This document shows positions 49,789 through 60,900 of a stretch of DNA of 64,000 nt, piece after piece. Numbering within the stretch: the stretch's first letter is position 1; the number at the start of each line of letters is the position of its first letter. The notes below the pieces were generated by a model that did no database searches, was not told the origin of the DNA, and worked only from the letters and a program-made list of their open reading frames with translations. This DNA comes from Micromonospora rubida (GTDB lineage: Bacteria; Actinomycetota; Actinomycetes; Mycobacteriales; Micromonosporaceae): contig NZ_JAAALO010000001.1 in the NCBI RefSeq assembly GCF_009908295.1, positions 868,001 through 932,000 on the forward strand, written 5' to 3'. Both the position numbers and the translations under genes were made by a program.

Positions 49789-51861
49789 TCAGTCCGGGCA
49801 TTGCATGATCATGGTGCCGATCTCCGCCAGCCCCAACTGGTGATCCGGGAGCTTGTCCTGTAGGGCACCGATCCGGCGGACCCAGTCGGCGCGGCCCCCC
49901 CGGGGCAGGTGTGCCTTGTGGTCCTCGATGCTCTTGTTGATCTGCTCAGGCGTCATCGAGCCGTCGAGCTGCCCGGCGATGGCCGTCAGGATCGCCTGGC
50001 TGGCGAAGTCGTTCAGACCGCCGCCGGCCAGCGTCGCGAGGTGTGGCAGCAGCTTGGTGACCGTCGCCTGGGCGGCCTCGGCGTCGACGTTGACGAGGGG
50101 CTCGAAGATGGCGTCGCCGCGCGCCTCACCCGCGCCGAGGTAGTTGACGACGGCGTCGCCCTGGCCCAGGTCGGCCAGTTGGAGGGTGGCGTCGTGGGCG
50201 GCGAACGACGGGTCGCGAAGGGCAATCTGCTCGACCAGCGGCTTGAGCGTCTTCACCCCCGGGCCCCGTAGATCAGCCGCCAACCGACCATCGCCGAGGT
50301 GATCGGTCAACGACGTGGAGAGGAAGGTCGCCACCTGCTCCGGCGGGCGGCCGAACCTCGGGGTCCGGTGCCGGCCGGCGGCGGTCAGCAACAAGGGCAG
50401 GGTCAGCTCCGACTGCGCACCCGGAGTCGAGCCGGCCCCCGTCGCGATGCCCGGCTGGCGCACCGTCCAGTTCCACTGCGGGCCGAAGTTCACCGACAGC
50501 CCGCCGGAGGCCGTCGACGCCGCGGCGACCCGGTGCACCAGCGCAGCGCCGTAGCTGTCCAACACCTCGAACAGGTCCTTGCTGGTCTGACCCCGGGTGA
50601 CCACCACGGGCACCCGGTTGCGCCAGCCGTACTGCTCCAGGAGGGTCCGGACGGCCGCGATCCGCGCCGGGGTGAGGGGTGTCCGGGTGTGCTCCACGGC
50701 CAGGACGATCACCGGTTGGTCGAGCTTGCCGATGGCCCCGTAGACCGTGTTGAGCAGGCTTTCCTGCTCGGTCTCTGCCGAACCGATCACCACGACGTCC
50801 CGGTCGGGGCGGGTGTCGTCGACCGCCACGGCCGCCCCGTCCGGCCAGCGGATGGGCCAGCTCGCCGGCGGTTCGGCCGCGTACCGCGCGGCGTCGAGCA
50901 CGTCGAGGCGGTCCGCGAGCGCCATGGTGTCGGGCAGCACGGTGAGTTCGATCCGGGTCGGGTCGCTGGGGAAGCTCGCCGCCCTCGCCGCGCCCGGGTC
51001 CAGGAACGACACCCCGGTCAGGTCCCGCTGGGCCAGGTGCACGGCGGAATCCGCCCCGTCGGCCACCCCGACCAGCGCCTGACTCTGCGGCGGCAGGGCC
51101 TCGAGCCGCCGCATCAGCTCGACGTACCCGTCCACCTGCACGGTCGACGCGGTCTTGTCCGCAAGCGCTGCGGTGACGTCCTTCTCGTCGAGCGGTCGGC
51201 CGAGCCGGGTCACCGTATCGCCGAACCACGCTTCGACCAGCCCCGCCGGTACGCCCAGTTCGACGTCGTCCGGCCCGAAGACGATACGCCCGGCGAGGTA
51301 CGGGCGCTTCGCCGCCAGCTGCGCCACCTCGTCGCTCGGGTTGGCGTGTACGCCGACCGCCCGGGAGAGCTTCGGCAGCACCCGGACGCTGTGCGCCTCG
51401 TCGACGCTGGTGATCCTGCCCGCGCTGTCCAGTGGAAGCACCCGGTGCTGCCGTCCGGAGGGCAGGGTGCGGCCCGGTGTGAGCTGCCCCACCGGCACCT
51501 GCACCGGAATGCCGAGGCCGTCCGCCCACTTTGCCAGCTCGACCTCGTCCGGCGACTCCTGCAGGCTGCCCTTCGGTGGCACGTACATCATCTGGTCGAG
51601 CGTCAGGGTCGGCAGGCGGCCCAGGTAGTTGGTGACCAACGGCGAGCTCAGGCCGTCCGGCCCGAAGCTGAGCGGCACGATCTGCGGCATCCGTGGCCGG
51701 CTGTCGAGCTCCTGCAGGAAGGGATCTGAATCGATCTTGCCCTTGGTTCCCAGATGCAGATACATCCCGCCCGAGCGCAGCGGGACGATGCGGCCGTCGG
51801 CGCAGAGCTCGGACTTCGGTCGGGGCTCGGAATTCGTTTGGATCAGCAGGGGCAGGTTCAT
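49789..51861 (-). CDS. protein of unknown function, paralogous to the C-terminus of the giant neighbour
   Basis: 690 aa from the ATG at 51861, with GGAGG 4 nt upstream. I do not recognise a named family. No signal peptide or membrane helix. Residues about 354-690 follow the same plan as the last 390 residues of the giant protein: a Rossmann-like beta-alpha-beta block (VVVIGSAETEQ ... QPVIVLAVEHTRTPL ... RVPVVVTRG), a region starting after WNWTVRQ, then helices. It ends ADWVRRIGALQDKLPDHQL and has a Cys three residues from the end (MQCPD); the giant ends VSWVARFDAFHDQV and a terminal Cys. The N-terminal 350 residues match nothing I know. It lies 43 nt downstream of the giant gene on the same strand, so probably in one operon. 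It may be a partner, decoy or detached module of the giant protein. Confidence 0.75.
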   Translation of the reverse strand: MNLPLLIQTNSEPRPKSELCADGRIVPLRSGGMYLHLGTKGKIDSDPFLQELDSRPRMPQIVPLSFGPDGLSSPLVTNYLGRLPTLTLDQMMYVPPKGSLQESPDEVELAKWADGLGIPVQVPVGQLTPGRTLPSGRQHRVLPLDSAGRITSVDEAHSVRVLPKLSRAVGVHANPSDEVAQLAAKRPYLAGRIVFGPDDVELGVPAGLVEAWFGDTVTRLGRPLDEKDVTAALADKTASTVQVDGYVELMRRLEALPPQSQALVGVADGADSAVHLAQRDLTGVSFLDPGAARAASFPSDPTRIELTVLPDTMALADRLDVLDAARYAAEPPASWPIRWPDGAAVAVDDTRPDRDVVVIGSAETEQESLLNTVYGAIGKLDQPVIVLAVEHTRTPLTPARIAAVRTLLEQYGWRNRVPVVVTRGQTSKDLFEVLDSYGAALVHRVAAASTASGGLSVNFGPQWNWTVRQPGIATGAGSTPGAQSELTLPLLLTAAGRHRTPRFGRPPEQVATFLSTSLTDHLGDGRLAADLRGPGVKTLKPLVEQIALRDPSFAAHDATLQLADLGQGDAVVNYLGAGEARGDAIFEPLVNVDAEAAQATVTKLLPHLATLAGGGLNDFASQAILTAIAGQLDGSMTPEQINKSIEDHKAHLPRGGRADWVRRIGALQDKLPDHQLGLAEIGTMIMQCPD

Positions 51862-51904
51862 CGGTCCTCCAGGGCGCGGAGCGGGTGCGTGGGCTGCGGG
51901 CGCG

Positions 51905-54900
51905 TCAGCAGTTCGTCAGCTTCTCCAGCAGCACGTGAAGGAGAGCCGCATGGCCCGGTTGCCCACCGGCCACCTGATCGTGGAAGGCGTCGAAGCGCGC
52001 CACCCAGCTCACCCGATCGGCCGGAAGGACGTCGCAGTTCGCCACGGCATCGGCCAACCTCCCGAACTCGCTGTTGTCGTGCGTGGGAAGCTCGGCCACC
52101 TTCTGCGGCATCCGCATCACCGCGGCGATGGCCGCGAAGATGGTCGCGTTGGCGACACCTCGGCTGCCCTCGGCGACCCCGTTCGCCAGGGCCACCATCT
52201 GCGGACCGGTCAGCTTCCCCATGCTGAACAGGCGCAGCAGCAGATCATCCCAACTCGCCCGCTCCGTGCGGACGGTCGACGGCTTCGGCTTCGGCCTCGG
52301 CAACAGGTAGTCGAACGCGAAGGTCTCGCGCAGCGGCCCCTCCAGCGCGACGGGCGGCTCGAACTTGTGACTCGGGATGTCAGCAGCGGGTGCGAGCCGG
52401 GGCGCATCCTCGCCGGCCGGGCCGCCGTTGGCGCGTACCAGGTCCAGAATCACCTGGGTCGCTCCCGCCAGGTTCCCGTCCTCGCCTGCTGGCAACCCGG
52501 TCATCGTGCCGTCGGCGTTTCGCCCGAGCACCGCCTGGACCTCGGGCGCGAGCAACTCCTGGAAATGCGCTCGCAGGTACGTCTCCCGGTCCTGCCAGTT
52601 GTTCTCGGAGAGCCACCCGGCCAGCGCCGGAGGGAGCTTCCGGGCGGCGAGCCGGGCGGAGATCTCCCCGGTGGGGGGACCAGCGGCGCTCTTCTGGGCG
52701 GCGAGCGCGTCGGTGATGACGTCGTAGAGCCCCGCCAGCCGACCGTCCGGGCCGGAGAGCTGCCACGAGCTGTCGTCGAGGTTGACCACGCGACGCTGCA
52801 GCGTGCTGAACACGTAGTCCGCGCGCAGTTCCTCCAGCACGCCTGGGGGAGTGTTCCAGAACAGAACGGTCGGTATCACGCCGATTCGGGCAGTCCGCTG
52901 CAGCGCGGTCCGCAACTGGTCCAGGACGAGCTGACCGCCCTTGTCGCGAGTCGGCTTCACCGCGATCAGGATTCCGGGAGGGTTCTCGGTCGACCAGTGC
53001 CCCACCTGCGTGAGTTCATTGAAGGACGGCCCTCCCCACGTGCCGATCACCAGGGTGTTCCCGTCCCAACGGCTGCCCTGCGGCGCTGGCACCGGCGGCG
53101 GGACCGGCGAGTCCGCCAGTGGCGGCGACGGGGCCGTCGACGGTCGCCCGGACCGCGACACCTGCGGCTCGCCGACCGGACCGGCCGGTGCGTCGACCCC
53201 CGGGTAGTTGACCGGCGTGATCCGCCCATCCGGGGAGATCCGGTCGATGGCGGTCTCGGGGTCCCCTGGCGACGCCGACTCCCGCCATCGGTAGCCCGCC
53301 TGCCTGACCTCGACATGGGTGTTGAGCCGGAAAGCGATCTCCTGTGCCTGGTAGACCGGATTGCCGCCCAGCGCGCGCAGCAGGGTGCTCGGCGGCGACG
53401 CGCTGAGGGCCCCCGCCCTTGCGATGGCCTCATCGACGAGGCCTTCCAACTCCCGGACGCCCGCCGGGGTCTCGGCCTTGGGCGTCAGACCGTCGAGCGT
53501 TGTCAGCCGCTCCTGGTTCGCCGCACGCGCGGCATCGGAATCGGCCGCCGCGCCGGGGTAGCGGAGGTCGAACTCCCATTCCGAGACGGCTTTGTAGGTC
53601 AGGTAGGCGCGCTGCCCGACATGGGTGGAGAGGATCAGCGTTGGCTGTTTCTCCTGCGGCTGGCGTAGTGATTGGGCCACCTGGCCTGGCGCGTCCACAC
53701 CGCCGTTCTTCGCGGCCTCGAACAGGCTCCGATCGAGGTCCACCTCCCGCGGTGCCCCCTCCGCGGCGGGCCACGGGGTCGGCTCCTTGGCCGGTGGGGC
53801 GGTTCGGAACTCATGGAGCTGCCGCTGCATCTCTTCGATCTGCTCACCGAATGCCTGGATGTAGCCCTCGCCGAAGATCGGTGCGCTCCGGACGACCTTT
53901 TCGCGCTTCTTGTTCTCAGAGCTGAAGAGCCCCTGCTTGTAGCGGGTCATCTCAAGGAAGAAACGGCCTTTCACCTCCACCAGGTAGCTCGGCCCAAGCT
54001 GTTTGGAGTGTTGCTCCCCCCGCTGTGCGAGATTTGCGTCGGCGCTGCTGCCGAGCGGGGCCTGACGGGAGAACGGAGTCGAGCCACTCATCTTGTCGGA
54101 CACCTGCTCCGAGCCGAGCTGCCTATCGTTCACGGTCCCGCTCTGACCGATCTCGAGACTCGCGGCGGCGTCGGGCTTGTCCAGCGAGACGTTGACGCTG
54201 TTGTTGCTGATGTCCTTCACATAACGACCGGTGCCCATGCCTTCGTCGATCATCCGGACCACCCTGAGTTCGTGCAGTTCGCCCCGGATGTGGAACTCGG
54301 CCCGGACGCGCGAGTGCCCCGGTTCCAACAACGTGGGCGTCAGTCGGTGACGTTGCCCGGCGAGCATCTTCGGCAGGTGGTTGCCGAGGTGGTGGGGGGA
54401 GAGCAGGGTCGACAGCGAGAGACTGGGCCGGTAGTTGTCGGCCTCCTTCCCGAACACGGATGTCGCCAGCCAAGGGCCGAAGATTTTCTTCGTGGCCCCC
54501 TCGCCGAACGTTTTCCTCAGGAGTTCCTCCGCGACCGGCAGCGCGTTTTCGAGCCTGAACGAAATGACCGCCATGTCGACCGGCAGTTTCGGCAACGGAT
54601 GCATGGTCGGCATCGGAGCCGGCCCCTGCACCGGCGGCGACTCCACCAGGCCCTGCGGAAGCTTCACGATCAGCTCGCCGGGGTAGCTGACGGACTCCCC
54701 TCGCGGCAGCGAATGACGGAACTTGGCGAGGATGTTGTTGACGACCCGGCCCGGCATCATCTGACGATTGACCTCGATCGCTATCGTGATCGGTCGCCGA
54801 TAGTGGTATGCCTTATTCCAGGAGTAGGCAGTAGCCTCCTCGATTCGCTCGACGTGTTGGTTGTTGGAACGGCGTTGGCCGCCAGCCCACTGGGCGGCCC

Positions 54901-57900
54901 CGCCCACCGTCGTGCCCTTGCTCGAATAAGTGGGAGCGAAGTTTCCCTTCAGGGTGGCCGAGTAGATCGAGTCGCGGCCCTTGCCCGTCGAGTCCATCTG
55001 GTAAGCGTGGAAGTAGTTCTCCAGACCGCTCTCGGGGACCAGGTCGATCGGCTCTGGTTCGCCGTCGCGCCACTTCACGCTTATCTTCACGTCGACCACG
55101 TCGCTCAGCAGCCAACCCATCGGGTTGACGATGGAGAACCGGAACGGGTCGTCGCCGAGCATGTCCTCGATCAGTGGCTGATCACGCCCACCAGCCAGCA
55201 TGGCCTGCAGCCCGTCCAACCCGCCCTGCACCCGGCCGATCAGGGACTTCCCCGAGTCGCCGAAGAACGACCCACGCCAGACCCGCGCGTTCTGCCAGTC
55301 CGCTCTTTCCCGGCCGAGCAACCCCGGCACGACCTTGTCGATTGCTCGGCGGACCAGGTCATAGGCCGTAAAGGTCTCGCCCGGAACGCTCGGGTCCTGG
55401 TAAGTGAGCGAGTGGATGCCGGCATGACCGAGTGCCCGGGGCGCTCCTTCGAGGAAGTAGGGCGGGAGGTAGGTGCTGCGGGCAGCATTCGGCAGATCCT
55501 CGTCGGCCGCAACGGGTGTCAGGGAGATCTCCGGGAACGTCTCCGCGAAGCGATTGCGGTCCGCAGAGTCGTAGATTCGACCAGTGTCGTTCCGGTGCTT
55601 CTCGGCGAGCTTCCGCGCCCATGACTCGCGTTCGTTGCGGTACGTGTCCACCACCCCGGAGTCCGCCACGGAGCCGTGCCACTGCGTCAGGGCGCCGACC
55701 AGAGCCTTGGTGCTGAATTCCGTCTTTTCGCTGATCCATCGCTCGAACACGTCGGCCAACTGGTCCTCGGGGAGGTCGACCCTCCCTGCGGCGAACTCCT
55801 TCAGGGCATCCGGCTCGGACAGCGCGTACCGCAGGGAGCCGCCAGGCACCTTCTCCGGCTCGCTGATCTCACCCTTGTTTAACATCAGCTTCCCGTGCTT
55901 CTCCCGCACGGCCTGCACGGTAAAGCCGGTCGGCGCGTCGAACACGTACGCGCGGGCGAAATTCAGCTCCAGGTACTCCTTGCCCCCGGTCTGCCGCGCA
56001 CCATGCTTCTTCGTGTAGGCCCTGGTGTAGGAAAATGCCGGCCCGGCGGCCCCGCCGTAGTTGGCGGCCTCCGCGCTCGTGGGCGCCGCCGCGCTGCCAC
56101 CCGTGGCGCCAGGACCCTCAATGCCGTGGCCCACGACACCCCCACCGCCCCCACCGCCCCCACCGGGGTCCGCGGCTTCCCCGCTGGGGGCTGCGGTGGT
56201 CCCGCCGAAGGTGAGCTCCCCGTTTAAGACGCCCTTGTGCGACCTGGTGGCGTTCTGGGACGACTGGGTCAACGACAACTTGATCAAACCGAGAGTGAAG
56301 TTGTCCTTCGTGACGCCGACGAAGGTCGACCGACCAACTTCTGCCTTGATGCCCAACGATCCGAGCTGGTGGCGGAAGAATCCGGGCCTGAAGAAGCTGT
56401 CGGTGGTGTACCGGTCCGCCATCATTTCCTTGAGGTGCGCGTGCAGGGAGACGTTCGAGGTGAACCTCGTCGTCGGCTCGTCCGCCTCCCTGCCTGGCTT
56501 GGTGAACCCACGCAGGACCTTCCGCGCTGCTGCCAACACCCCCGTGCTGTCCAGGTGCAGGACGACCGCGTTCTCCAGGACCGCAGGCGGGGTGTTTTGT
56601 GGAGCTCGACCACGCATGGGCGTGGCCGTCCGCGCGACGTTGAAGTCCTCCAACAGGTGCACGGTGGCCGTTGCGCCGATGGCGTCGCTGCTCCAGCTCT
56701 TTTCTTTGTCGTCCTCAAATTCGAGCTTGATCTTGTATTCGGAGGGGAGCTCAAGCTCGTGAGCCTTTGCGGTGGACTCCTGAAGCTGAGGCATGTTCGT
56801 GACGATGCTGTTGGACTCGACCGCGCCGACACTTCGGGTGTAACCGATGCTGAGGCCGAACCTGCCCAGGACTCCCTTTGCGACACGGGCATATCCGCCG
56901 AGCCCGAAGTTGATGTTCGTGCTCCCACCGGCGCTCTGCCCGGCAACGTCCAGCCCCATTGCCAGGTTGACGGTCGAGTAGTCGTCCGTCAGATCCTTGA
57001 TGTAGACAGAGCTCTTGTTCTTCGGGTCTATCTCTTCGGTCAACTCCTGCGTGGCCACGACCGTGACACGGATGATTTTTTCCTGGCCGTAACGGTTCTG
57101 CCTACGCAGCGTCAGGAACATGCCATCCTGATGAGCCTGATCGTAATGAGAATCCAGACTGTCCGAGGACAGGAACAGCCGCAGCGCCCGGTCGTTGCGC
57201 TGCCGGCTCTGCACCGCTGCGCCGCTCTCGCTCCTCAAGATGTCGGGCAGGAGAGCGCTCCGGCCGACGGTCTTCAGCTGCTTGGCGAACGGGAGGTCCA
57301 GATCATTGGACACGTACCCGCGCTTTCGGAGCTCTTCGCTGACCGCTTCGTACAGCTTGCCGGGCAAGGCGGTGTCGACCTCCACCAACGCGTGACCTGC
57401 TCCTCTTCCCCTGAGGAGGTAGGCGGGAAGCCGAGCTTCGCTGACCTCGTTCTCGGCGCGCGAATCACGCACCGCATCCTCGACGAACGGAACCTCCTTC
57501 GCGCTGGGCACGTCCTCTTTGAGGGCCGCCCGGTCGACCGGGAAGCTGTAGTCGAACGCGTCCTTCTCCGGAATCCGAAGCAGCGTCTCACCCGGCGTCG
57601 GCCGGGGGGATTTGAACGAGTTTTTCCGGTCGTTGAGAACGGTCAGTTCCAGGTCGAAGTCGAATTTAAGATGGAATGCCACAGTGTAACCCGTGTAGCG
57701 AGACACCAGCACATTCAGCCCGTTACGAGACGCCGAGACGCCGTCACTGTTGGTCGCGGTGAACGTCGCCCTCGCCTCGGGTCCCGCAGCGATCATCGGC
57801 GCTTTCACCAGGTCGAACGCGGCCTCGATGCCCAACCCGCTCTCGTTGGTCAGATTGAAACCGCTGGTGTGCGTGGAGATGGCGGTCCGGACCTTCTCCA

Positions 57901-60900
57901 GGTGGGCCTGGTTGCTGGGTGTGCCGATCGGCAGCGGAGTCCCTTTTCGCCTGCCCCGCGCGACCAGCCGGCCGATGTCCCTTCCCGCCTCGTCGGCGAG
58001 CGGAATGACGTATCCGCGCGGGTCGTTCACCGCCGTGTCCAGGTGCGTGTCGAGGTTCCACAGGGCGCGCGCCACCTGTTGGAGCAACGTGCCGGAATCG
58101 ACCGGGAGCCCGGCTTTTTGCAGCAGTTCGACGCCGTCGGCATAGAGATCGGAGAGCCCGCCCAGGCCGGCGGCGAAGAAGTACCTCGGGATCCGCTCCC
58201 GGTTTTGCTTGAACCGCGAACTCCGCTTTTTGAAGGTTTCGATCTCCTGCGGCGTAGCGTCCGGCTGCGGCGCTTCGGGCGCAATTGCCCTGACCTGGTC
58301 GGCGCTCGGCTGCCCCACATACTGCAGGGGCATCCACAGGATCAGCGGCTGCTTCTCCCCGGTGACCACGACCGGCGTCGGCGCGGACCAGCGATAGCCC
58401 TGCCCCTTCACGCCCTTACCGATCGAGAAGGACCACTTGGTTTCGACGTTGGTCAGTACGAGTTCCGAGCGGGTGTCGTCGACGTGTGCGGTCTCGGCGG
58501 TCGTGAAGTAGCCGGTACTCCGATCGACCTTGTTCATGGTCGCCGTGAACCTGGGGCCTGCCCTGCCAGTCATGAATCTCAATACGGGCGGCGCTCCGTT
58601 GATGCTGATGCCGGCCCGCGTCGCGGAGGTCTGGCCGGTACGGCTCCCCGAGTCGCCGCCGGTTGCCACGGTCATCTGAATCGCCCCGACGCCCCTGATC
58701 GGCGACCCCTTGCCCTTGGCGTCCTCAGCCGGCTTGCCCGGCACCGGCGGCGCGGGCAGCGCCTTCGGGTCGCCTGCCGCCCGAGCTTCACCCAGCTCGA
58801 GCCGGAACCGCAGGTCGAGGTGGCCCTGGCGTTCCAGATATCCGCTTGGCGAAGTGATCTTCCGGTAGTTGGCGAGCAGCCGTTGCCTCAGCTTCAGCCA
58901 TTCGTCCTCGTCGAGCGTGACTCTTTCACCGCTCAGGGCGTCGCGCAGCTGTGCGGTCAGTTGGTCCAGGTACGGCAGGCCCTCTTTCGGGACACCCATC
59001 GGATACGCCGAGGGGGCTATATCGATCAACTCGCCCGCAGCCGGAACCTTCACGGGCGCCGGTTCCGGCCTGCCCAGCGCGGCGGACGGCTCCTCGACGG
59101 ACCCTGTAGCGGGTGATTTGCCGGCCAACCCGGTGGCAGCCGATGTCTCAGGCACCTCCACGCTGCGGCCCAGCTCCGCCTCCGAGCCGCCGGCCTGCTC
59201 GGCTCCCGGCCGATCGCTCGGTACCGCCGGGATGTCCACGCTCTCCAGGCGTCGCACGGTGCCCGCTTCGGCGGGATCGGCCGGGGCCGTGGCCATGACT
59301 CGGCCGTCTGCGCTGGTCACCAGCACGAGCTGCGGCCAGTTCTGGTCGATCATCGCTCCGCCGAGCCGCACATCCGGCTCGACGAGCAGCACGTTCACCC
59401 CGAACAGCTGCGCGACGGCGGGGGCCAGCCACTTCGGTGTGTCCGTCGGGGCAGGGACCCCCGGCGTGGACAAATCCGTCACCCACTTGAGCAGCTCGTC
59501 CCGACTGCTGCTGAATTCCTGTGACGTCGCCCCGAGCAGCGGCCAGGCGTCACCCGCCGCCGCCAGGTCAGCCCGCAGCAGGGCGCCGAACATCACGCGC
59601 AGTTCCGCAGCCGGCCAATCGGACAGGCCCCGCAACCGGTACTGGTCGTGTTCGGCGGCCTGAAGCAACGCCTCGAAGAATCCGCTCGGCGCCGCTGGGT
59701 TCCACACCGCAGACCGGCCGCGGTCGGCCAGATAGTTGGCCTGGTCGGTGGTCAGCTCCGGATAACCCTGCCCTGCGGGCACCCGCTGCCACTTCGGGGG
59801 CTCAGCGGGCAGTAGTGGCTTGGCGTTCTTCGCGACGGCCTCGCGGACGGCGGTGAGGATCCCTTCCAGGCCCGGCCCGGCAACCAGGCCAGCCTCCTCG
59901 CGCAGCGTCGCCGCACGCAGCCGATCGGAGAGGTCCGTTGGAAGGGTTACGGATGCGTCGCCTGAGACGGCTGCCAGGAAGCTCGCCAGGTCGTTGAAGG
60001 CAAGCTCGTCGGCGGGCAGTCCGACCGGCAGACCGGTCGACACCACCGGGCTGATCAGGCTGCCTTCGACCGCAGCCAGCACCGCCGGTACGGTCTCGAT
60101 CGGCACCGTGGCCAGCACGGCGGACGCGCTCTCGACCAACGTGATGACCGGGTGCTCGACCACCGCCACGTCGGAGGGCTTGTACCACTCAGTGGTGCCA
60201 TCGGCCCGGATCAACTGGATCTGCCGGGCCAGCGCCGGGGCCGTCAACCGCAGCAGCACCTCGGTCGCGGCAGAGGCGGCCGGCAGGCCCTCCGTCAACA
60301 CTCCCGGCACCTGATCCGGATCGAGGCCGCCGGCGATCCAGTCGTAGATCTGCTGGATCGATGCGGGATCGGGATCGGGCACTCCGAACGACGACCAGTC
60401 CCGGGCCTCCCGCAGCTCGTCCGCGTAGGCCTGGACCCTCGTTCGGACCAAGTCCGCGTCCAGGTACGCCAGCTCCTGGTCACCCTGGTAACCCGCCGAC
60501 GCCGCCACCTTGGCGAAGAACGGCATCCCGGACTGGTCGGCCAGGCCGCGCAGGCCGTTGACGGTCAGGGCCTGCTGCACCGGCGCGGACAACGCGCTCC
60601 CTGGCGCGACAGATTCCCAGCCCCAGGTGACCACCCGGGCTTCGTCCCCGGGGTCACCGATGCCGGTGGTCGCCGGGCCGGCCGGGGCCGTAGCGGGTCG
60701 TGACGCGTCCGCCGGGACGTCGGCCTGAGTGCGGTCTGCGGGGGCCTCTCCCCCGCCCTCTTGCGCCTTGCCCTTGCCCTTGTCCTTCGGCGGGGCCGGG
60801 CGGGTGCGGACGAATTCGTCCGGGTCGCGGGGTGCGATCGGCAGGCTGGGATCAGTGGTGTGCGGGGAGACCTCGCTGGCGGCGGTCGCAGCGATCCGTT

